Positions 56,710 through 64,000 of a DNA stretch of 64,000 bases are shown piece by piece (within the stretch, counting starts at the first letter, position 1; every line of letters begins with the position of its first letter). This DNA comes from Dactylorhiza incarnata. Lineage: Eukaryota > Streptophyta > Magnoliopsida > Asparagales > Orchidaceae. The DNA lies in contig JAWHQI010000013.1 in NCBI GenBank assembly GCA_033032865.1, positions 5,022,001-5,086,000 of the forward strand, in the 5' to 3' direction. The notes below the pieces were generated by a model. That model was not told where the DNA came from, made no database searches, and saw only the letters and a list, made by a program, of their open reading frames with translations. The position numbers and the translations under genes were made by a program.

Positions 56710-57868
56710 TCAGCTATACGTGCTTTTGTAGTGCACGTCTCCAGTGGCTTGTAGGCTGGAGGTGAAAGCTTTAGGGCCAAAATTGGTGTCACCCAATTTT
56801 TCCCTAGCCTCTGCTATCTTGCCACTGGAAGTAGTGGAGCATGCACCTCGCAATCGTCTTTCTTGTTTCAACTTCTCCACAGTTGGAGCGCGCCAGCGTT
56901 GACAGTCGTCATATTTTCCCACCTTGGTGGTGGGTGGCATCACTTCCGTTGCCGCAGTGGCAACTGGGTCAGCCCAAGAGACAGATTGTTTCAGAGGTTT
57001 ATTGCACGATTTCTTGCTAAATAAAAATGGGACATTGTCCCGAGTTAAGTTTTGCTTGGCGGGTTCAGAAACGAGGCTCTCCTTCCTCTCCGGGTCACAT
57101 TCCTTTCGTAAGCCTGCTTCTTCTTCTTTTTCGCATGACTGCTTCTCATCCTTTTCTTCCTCCAACGATACTATTTCAGCCCTGATTCTTGCATTACTAA
57201 GAGATTCATCAGAAATAATTTGGGGAGAGTGAGATAATGTTTCGGTCACAATCTTGGGGCAAGTAGGGATGATAACACTCCATGCAAAGAAATCCAAAGT
57301 GGTACCGCTCTCTTTCAAGAACGACACTCCCAAGATGGGGATAGATTTATTCTCTTGGGGTCCCAATACTTGAAAGTCAGCGACAACCACCGTCCCCTCG
57401 ACCATGACTTCAACATTTTTCACTTCTCCCTCCGACTGAATAATGGTCCCATTAACAAGCACCAAAGACTTCCGATCGTCCGTGTTCATTTTGAGTTGCA
57501 ATTTAGCAACATCTTGCAATGCAAGGAGGTTGCGGGATGAACCGGAGTGACATAAGGCAGCAGTTTTGACATTATTAATAGAACAAGTGATTACTAATTC
57601 ACTTGGGTTAACCACTTCCGTGTCGGTAAGACTCTTCCCTTGATTGATAGGATTTTTTTCTGTGTTGCTGGGAAGGGTCCCTTGCGAACGCTCAGTTAAC
57701 AATTGAGCCAATTGGCCCAATTGCGTCTCTAAGCTTCGCATGGACGCGGTTTGGTTAACCATATTCGAGTTTGCAGCCTGCATAAACCTCTCCATCATTT
57801 CTTCGAGATTGCTCTTCTTAGGAGTCGGGGCACCTTGATTATAACTCGGTTGAGGCGGCCGCGGTTGG
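56710..57868 (-). pseudogene. Athila-like gag end and protease-like region (G), 5' part cut by H
   Basis: Open from the H junction at 57868 to 56710, about 385 residues. Pro/Gln-rich start, then a gag C-terminal coiled segment with Leu-Glu-Glu-Met-Met, Ser-Leu-Glu-Thr-Gln-Leu-Gly-Gln-Leu-Ala and Leu-Pro-Ser-Asn-Thr-Glu-Lys-Asn-Pro as in Athila gag. A retropepsin-like fold follows (Val-Lys-Thr-Ala-Ala-Leu-Cys-His-Ser-Gly-Ser-Ser, then Ile-Pro-Ile-Leu-Gly-Val-Ser-Phe-Leu). The expected catalytic Asp is His, so this protease is probably inactive. A charged tail ends with Phe-Gly-Pro-Lys-Ala-Phe-Thr. No RT follows. The 5' half lies beyond H, outside the window. Confidence 0.7.
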
Positions 57869-59336
57869 TGATGCGTATTCGGCAAGTGCACCGGTCGCTG
57901 TCAAGTAATAAAATTGGGAATAGCTTCCTTGAATATCGTCTCTCAAGGAATGCAGGTTCTGGTGAACGAAACGCATGGTGAATCGATCGTTACACGAGCG
58001 AATAAAGTAAAAACAAGTGCATTGTGATTTGGTTCCTAAGCTAATGCGGAAAAGAGAGATGCGGGTCAAAACTCTGCTTCGCAAGGTGGGATGGATGCAA
58101 CGGCCGCGATGTCGTGCTTCGGGAGGCGCGTGGACGAAAAGTAACTATGACGGGTGAGGGTCGAACACACCTCTTCTCCAAGCATCACAACTAGCAATTG
58201 CTAGGGCTTCACACACAACGAACTCAGAAAATCACAACAAGGAAAATGCTATTCTCCCACCGCATCATTGTACATGAACATCATAAAAGATCTATAACAT
58301 TAAGCTAATCAATAGTTCATTACAACAACATAAAGAAAACACAAGCATCAATTTTAGAGAGGACGAATAGGAAGATGTCACAGCATCTTGGGTTCTCGGC
58401 CGGAATGAGAGGTTGTCGGGCTCTCTCCGGGCTCGGCCCTCAGATGGTGTGCAGACTCGATCGAGGTTGTCACCGCTCCAACGACCTACAACACTTCTAT
58501 GGCTTCCCACGACGAGGAATGATTGAACACTTGGTGGAGAATGCTTGCTAACACTCCCGAATGGAAGAATGGTGGTGGAAATTGCCGGAAAATGGTCTCC
58601 TTGGTGGTGGAGGTGAAGGAGAAGCCTTCAGACCTCAGAAACGGCGGGAAGGACCTGATTTCCCGCTCCCCGCAGAGCTCTCTTCGTTGACTGCGGCTTA
58701 TCCTGCTTTATATACTAATCAGGTAGAAAAATGGTCACGCACGGTCGAACGCACGACCGTGCGTGAACCGTGCATTATTAATTGATAAATTCTGACGTGA
58801 GGGAGACGCTGCGTAGCCCATGCGTTTTACTCACGCACGGGCAAATCCGCTCGTGCGTAAAAACGCACGGGTAAATTCAGAATGACTAAAAACAGGAGGA
58901 AACAGGTCGACCATACATTTTACTCACGCACGGGCAAATCCGCCCATGCGTAAAAATGCACGACTAAACTCAGATTGTCCGTTTCTGCCCAGATATAGAC
59001 GCACGATCGCAACCGTCCATGCGTCAAGGAAACGCACGACCGTGCGATATGCACAGACATACACTTTGGTGGAAAACGGGACGATCCGGCCACCTGCACA
59101 TAAGACATATCAGCTGGGAATACACCTCCAGCACCAAATAAACACAGAAAAAGAATTGGGGAGCACCATGTGCTTACCCCCAATAACGAGGAGCGCAAAT
59201 GCACACCAAAATGGGCCTAAGAGTGCACCTAGCAGGGAATAACAAATATGATCGTAAACATGCCTAATGTGTGGTGCATTGACTAGAAATACGGCCCAGA
59301 TGAGTCCATAAATGTGTATATAAATGGGACTCATCA
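57869..59336 (-). repeat. 3' LTR of non-autonomous Athila-like element H (1.47 kb)
   Basis: TGATGCGTATTCGG...GGGACTCATCA. Closely related to the G LTR: shares CTCGGCCGGA and CTCAGATGGTGTGC. Palindrome CTAGCAATTGCTAG at 58191-58204, TATATAAA (minus strand) at 58707-58714, CGTGCG palindromes 58733-59045. Inserted in G gag after GTTGG (57864-57868). Confidence 0.87.
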
Positions 59337-60321
59337 CACCCCCAGACTTACCTGTTTGCGCGTCCCGAGCAAACCACTCTCGACGGACGGGAAAAACAGG
59401 GGTTAGAAAGGTGATTGTGGCTAGGAGTAATATGCAAAATCAAATAATCATGTGCATAAAACTCTCGTAGAAGAAATTTCTACTATGCAAAGTAATTTAC
59501 AAATATCTAAAATAGTAAATAAGAGATTAGTTTACTCAAAAGCTGAACAAACTGTGATCTGCCAGTCATGTGTAGGGAGAATGTAGAGATGCGCTCAGAC
59601 GAGTATTTCAAAAAATATGGGATATGGAACTAACTCCACCAAAATCCATCGGTGTCGGGAGCCATAAGCTCGCACTTTCGCACTCTCTCCACAGCATTAG
59701 GTAAAACTACACACAAGTCAATAGGGCTTTCGGGTAAATATGTGGCTTAGGTTGCGGTAGGATATACAATGATAAACTCGGAGGCTGACGCACCTAACAC
59801 ATTTGAGCAATAGAATTTGTAAACCCGGACAACAAATAAAGCTGATTTCTTCATTGCCAACACCCAATATAAAGTAATTCCTATCAAACAATTCGGAATT
59901 TCTGAATTAGAATATAAAGCTCAGTTTTTTTTTCTTTTGAAGCGCGAATCTTTTCAATTTTCAGCTCACTAAAACTTTATTTTTTTAACTTAAGCAAACC
60001 AAATGTTGTATCCATAAATAACAGCACAACACAATAATCAGTTATACTATAAAGCTCGAAAAATGTGCGCATACAGGTTTGGTAATCTTGGCTTAAGCGA
60101 GAGCGGTGGAGCTAAATAGAAAAGGTGGGATAGGCTCAAAATTGGTTAGCAAGGGTGAATTTCTGGTTTTGTCTCAAAGCTCAAACGGTCCAAAGAATGG
60201 CCTACATCATGTTAATGCATTAGAAGTACCTGGTGCCTATGTTTCGAGAGTCGCTAGGGGCGAGTTCTTAGCCACCGAGAAAGATAACTCTTTCTCCCGA
60301 CTCGAGAAATACGAATCAAGC
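59337..60321 (-). other. Non-coding 3' internal region of H, left of solo LTR I
   Basis: Polypurine tract AAGTCTGGGGGTG abuts the LTR (59337-59349). No second copy is obvious near the 520-base position. AATTCGGAATTTCTGAATT near 59890. No gene. Cut by I after CAAGC. Confidence 0.65.
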
Positions 60322-62464
60322 TGTAACACCCCAAGAAGTCGTAGTTCAGCGAGTTAGGCGGAGAGGTGGTGTTGCGCTCGGAATAGGCTGGAAATGTCAT
60401 AGCAGCTCTTCGCGCACGACCATTGTTCCTCTTCGCGCACGACCAGTGATCGTGCGCCAGCGATCGTGCGTTAATTCGCAAGAAAACAGAGTTCTGTTGC
60501 GGTAAGCGCGCACGATCAATGGAGGTGCTTTGCGCACGACCACTGACCGTGCGCCGATGCTCGTGCGCCCTGTTTATTCTGCTCCGCGAATTTGAGCGGA
60601 GAAGGAGATCGGGCCGATCGAATCTCTTGGAATCCGATCCAACAGCTAGGATGGAATGCTGGAGGCTATTAGGGCTTATGAGTGGAGTGTAACCCTCATT
60701 ATTTCTTGGCCCTTCTCTCTCCTCTCTCTCTCTCTCGATCTCTCTCTCCCGTCGCCTGGAGCAAGGAGCCGCCCCGATCTCTCGATCCATCTCTTGCCGT
60801 CGGCATGGAGCAGGGAAGCAAAACCCCCGACCTCTCTCTCTCTCTCGATCTCTCTCACTCGCCGGTTAAGAGGAGGCCGACGCCCTCCTCTCCTCCCTTT
60901 CTCTCGCTGTTTTGGCGCTTGTCCGAGGATCTAGAGGAGATCTCTTGCGAGAGCCGTGTGTGGAGCCGAGTCGAGGCTAGATCCGAAGTAGGGCAGCGAT
61001 TACGGTCTCCGTGGCGTTCAACCCATGGTTCAGAAGCGACGTCTAAGGGTAACGATTCTCTTTACCATCGTTTGAACATGTTCTAGTCCGTTCCTTGCAT
61101 CGTTGAGGCCCCCTACCCAAAAGGGTGAGGTCATGGCCTCCGACGGGTTGATTCGTGTTATTCCCGTCAAATCTTGCATACATGTAGAGTCCATACGTGA
61201 AATGGACGTAGGCGCGCTATGTGAAGCCCATCCGAGACGGTTCGTCCAGATTGGTGATGCTTTTGGTATTATGCGTGCCGGGGGAAAACTCCGTGTTGAT
61301 ATCCTGCTTTGTAGGACTAGAGGGTACTACTGCATGCGCAGCAACGCCTGGGGGTGTGCCCCGGGGAGCACCCGAAGTGAGAAACAGAAATGGGGTTTCT
61401 GTTCACTACCATCGGCGTCAGCGTTATCGCCGAACGGTAGCTCCCAGACTGAGTTCTGGTGATGTTGTTGTGCCCACCTGTTGAGAGGACCTGAGGCCTT
61501 TGTGCCTGACCTGTGAGGGTGTCCTGGTGGATGACTTAGCGGCCGTAGAGCCAGCTAATTGAGAATACCTGGGCTGAGGGGACGCCATACCCGCTCTTCG
61601 TGTTGTACAACGAGAGCTGTGAACAACGGGCATTTGGCGAACCTGAAACCGCACCATTGCAGCACCTGATTAGTGAGTCTCGTACAGCATGTCGGGAGGC
61701 AAAGGGAAAGAGTCTTCGGACTACGGTATGTTCACAATTAAAGCACAGGAGAGCACCGGTATTCGGGCCACCGACTTTAGCCTCGAAGGGCAAAGCCATC
61801 AAGAGTGGATGGTGGTGGAAGGCGTAGTACACCAAAGAGTGCCTGAGAGCACGAGACGTGGAGGCCATTCCCACGTTTGTGATTGTTGCATATGTATGAA
61901 CTGCTGTGGGCTTTGCTAGTCGCACTCTTATATATATATATGCTGCTGAGACTGTTTTGCAGGGATGATTAGAACTGCCACCCCCTTGAAGGGGTGGGGT
62001 CGTTATATTTTGGTCAGCTTTAGCTGACCGTTGCCCTATTTTGCCACCGTTTTTGGTGGGCTTGTCGTACATGTGCTGGACCGAGCGGGAACATAGCGGG
62101 CTCATAGCGGGCTGAAGCCCTGGTGCTGCTGCGGCCCTTGAAGGCCTTGTTATGTTCTTTTGCTTTTCATGTATGGCCGGCCTGCGCGCCGATGTTGGTA
62201 AACTGTAAGGCCGTCGTGCCTCTTTTGTTGTGTAAAACCTTTTATTCCTATTATTAGAAGTGGACATACCCGGGTTCGGGTTTTGGTGGTTTATATATTT
62301 TGTCTCTCTCTTTTGCTTCCGCATAGAATGCTCTTAGTTAGGTTCATTGTTTAGAGTCGTTCGATATTTCAATTAAGTGAAGTTCCCGTTTGTTTTGTAG
62401 TATATGACATGGGGCCCCGGCCGGACCTTCTGTTATATGCTCCCGAACGGATGGGGGTGTTACA
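60322..62464. mobile_element. Solo LTR I in element H (2.14 kb)
   Basis: TGTAACACCCC...GGGGGTGTTACA with perfect flanking CAAGC duplications (60317-60321 and 62465-62469). No primer site, polypurine tract or protein domain inside, so a solo LTR left by recombination between two LTRs. Contents: GCGCACGACCA/TGATCGTGCGC palindromes (60411-60575), a CTCTCTCTCGATCTCTC-rich tract repeated at 60720-60745 and 60830-60865, a G+C-rich middle. The open frames inside are low-complexity or unsupported and are not called genes. The element type is likely Gypsy by its complementary TGTAACACC/GGTGTTACA ends. Confidence 0.82.
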
Positions 62465-63209
62465 CAAGCGTTCGATACCAACTCACCTACACTACCGGTA
62501 GATCGGCACAGGTTCATGCTTTGAGTGAAATAAAACTCTTATTACTAGATTAGATAAGAATAAAGATACAAAGCATGAAATAGAAATAACTTCTACACAA
62601 AATTCTATGTGCAACATGAGTATTCGATTAGAACACTACTGGAGTCAACATCGTACTCCAAACCACAATTCCTAGCTAACACAATTGACTTCCCGGCTCC
62701 ATTCCAAAAGGAAATTTGGCACGGTAGCACTCGCAAGTAAGTGCGTGCAAAGTGGGTGCAATGTGTGCGTGCCACATAAAAATTGATAAACTGAAATAAA
62801 CCGGAAGCTGAAATAATAATACTACCGAAATGCGCGCGTGCGTGCACGTGCATGGTTCTCACTCTCCCCCAGACTTACATGAAAGTATAATCTAAAATAT
62901 GATTCATTAAAAATTAAACTAAGGAGAAAAGGGAGAGTGTACCCCACGCTCATAAGTGAGCATACCGGAAGATTGGCGTTAATCTTGAATTCAGCTTCAA
63001 TGGGTCCGCCATATATGTCGCCATACCTGCAAAATGACATCTCCACACACGCAATAACAAAAGTAATATAGCAAAATTGGGTCGTCTCCCATAAGCCCTT
63101 TTGTTTACCGTCCTTAAAGTGGACCAAATACCTGTATTAAGCTGTTTATAAAGTCTAGGAATACGCAAAAGTTAATAAATCCTAATTATTATTACAAGCT
63201 CAAAATAAA
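62465..63209 (-). other. 3' internal region of H, right of solo LTR I
   Basis: Continues H. The polypurine-like motif AAGTCTGGGGG at 62866-62876 is at the same element distance (about 1380 bases from the 3' LTR after removing I) as in G and D. The stretch at 63095-63140 matches G. No ORF called. Confidence 0.65.
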
Positions 63210-64000
63210 TCAGCTATAAGCTGATTTGAAGTAGTAACAACTGATGAAAGAGAAAGGTCCGGGGACCTGGTAGTAGGGGCGGAAATTAAGTAGGATGCTC
63301 ATCCTCCAACCCCAAATCTCCTCTTTTATCGCACTCTTCTTCTCCTCCAGTATTATGTCTTCAAAGAAGAACAGCTTGCCCCCTTGTAACCAATCCTCAA
63401 AGGGAAGCACCAACGATGATGAGGAAACAAGATGTTTCTTCACTGTACCTTCCTCATCCCGCCAGGCTTTCGACTCTTCTATGCATAAGGTCTGATCAAC
63501 CGGAGGAGGGGCATCCTGCATCCTTGTACATAAAGAAAGGGGGTCAGGAAATAAATTGGAAGAAAAACTAAAAGAAATCTCATCTGAGGGGATAATCCCG
63601 GCTTCATCCCCCATAGGGTGCGGCAAAGACAAACTGATGATATCATCGAAGATTTCACTAGACTCAACAGCACATGCAATGGCCTCCTCTATCACTTGGA
63701 CTTCCTCGCACTGGACCGAAATGTTTGCTTCAGCATAATCGAGACTGTCCTCCTTCATGAGAGTGGACACGACACCGCGCAGGTCTGCAAAGTCCTGCAA
63801 ATTGACCTCAATGACAATATCAGAAATAGATGTAGATTTGTGTGTAGTGGGAGAAGACGTGCCACTTGAGAGTTTGGGCTCACTCTCCACACAAGGGCAC
63901 AAATCCACACAAAGTGGTACATGAACCGAAGAGGTATGGGGGGTCGCATCAGAAACAGAGTCATGAGGGGCACTGATGCACGTGTCGATTCCAGAAACTT
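63210..64000 (-). CDS. Acidic ORF of element H, homologous to the D ORF tail (partial)
   Basis: Open from the right edge to 63210 (about 263 residues); the frame continues beyond 64000. Acidic, Ser-rich, with motifs shared in order with D's ORF: Ile-Asp-Thr/Met-Asp-Thr near the start, a Leu-Pro-X-Pro-X-Gly-(Asp/Ser)-Glu-(Ala/Thr)-Gly segment, and Pro-Val-Asp followed by a Ser-Ser-Ser block. The zinc knuckles seen in D would lie beyond the window. Function unknown; a non-autonomous element protein of the Athila-like group. Presence in both D and H shows that it is kept in more than one lineage. Confidence 0.65.
   Translation of the reverse strand, partial: VSGIDTCISAPHDSVSDATPHTSSVHVPLCVDLCPCVESEPKLSSGTSSPTTHKSTSISDIVIEVNLQDFADLRGVVSTLMKEDSLDYAEANISVQCEEVQVIEEAIACAVESSEIFDDIISLSLPHPMGDEAGIIPSDEISFSFSSNLFPDPLSLCTRMQDAPPPVDQTLCIEESKAWRDEEGTVKKHLVSSSSLVLPFEDWLQGGKLFFFEDIILEEKKSAIKEEIWGWRMSILLNFRPYYQVPGPFSFISCYYFKSAYS

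Noticed and set aside
60254..62324. Overlapping open frames inside solo LTR I, up to 262 codons
   Set aside because: Ser/Arg-rich low-complexity readings from CT repeats on both strands. No recognisable domain, and the boundaries match a solo LTR.

Overview
The window looks like intergenic DNA from a flowering plant with a repeat-rich genome. I find no host gene, rRNA, tRNA gene or CRISPR array. Nearly all of the 64 kb is LTR retrotransposons inserted into one another. Two large groups dominate. The first is Ty1/Copia elements of the Sirevirus (SIRE/Maximus) type: initiator-Met-tRNA primer site TGGTATCAGAGG, UBN2-type gag, LTRs starting TGTTGG, and several AGGGGGAG polypurine tracts. The second is Ty3/Gypsy elements of the Athila/Tat type: tRNA-Asp primer site, LTRs running TGATG...CATCA, and the polypurine motif AAGTCTGGGGGTG. 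I cannot name the species. Letters A to L below are labels used only in this annotation.

Layout from left to right. 1-471 is the gag remnant of a Sirevirus (E2). 472-877 is a fragment of an A-like LTR in reverse. 878-7542 is a broken Athila element (K, minus strand). 7543-12472 is E2's reverse transcriptase/RNase H, its long 3' tail and its 3' LTR. 12473-16245 is Sirevirus C (5' LTR end, gag, no pol). 16246-16411 is a CACTA-like transposon end and 16412-16639 a Gypsy gag scrap. 16670-19682 is the 3' half of a non-autonomous Athila-like element (D2). 19683-20273 plus 50595-51311 are the two halves of a Tat-type Gypsy pol (F). F is split by element B (20274-50594, target duplication GAAGG).

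B is a Sirevirus with gag and an extra ORF but no pol. It carries three insertions. J lies in its gag (22899-26341, with an LTR-like piece L inside). A lies in its extra ORF (29293-41311, target duplication GATGC). D lies in its 3' LTR (43739-50345, target duplication ACTAC). A is a near-complete 12-kb Sirevirus with gag, pol and a long extra ORF. D is a 6.6-kb non-autonomous Gypsy element with almost identical LTRs and an intact zinc-knuckle ORF. Right of F is a five-deep nest: E1 in F, G in E1's gag, H in G's gag, and solo LTR I (target duplication CAAGC) in H.

Four observations stand out. (1) LTRs of both superfamilies carry family-specific CpG-rich palindrome clusters upstream of the TATA box. 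In A the same palindromes, followed by a TATA box, occur again inside the element in front of the extra ORF, and B, C and E2 also have internal copies. (2) The LTRs of B and C carry a row of five or six small hairpins just before the primer site, whose two arms have changed together. (3) B and C share the same pol-less layout (gag, palindrome region and, in B, the extra ORF), so they look like one non-autonomous family. (4) The D/D2/G/H group repeats its polypurine-tract motif at conserved distances from the 3' LTR. All boundaries were read by eye.
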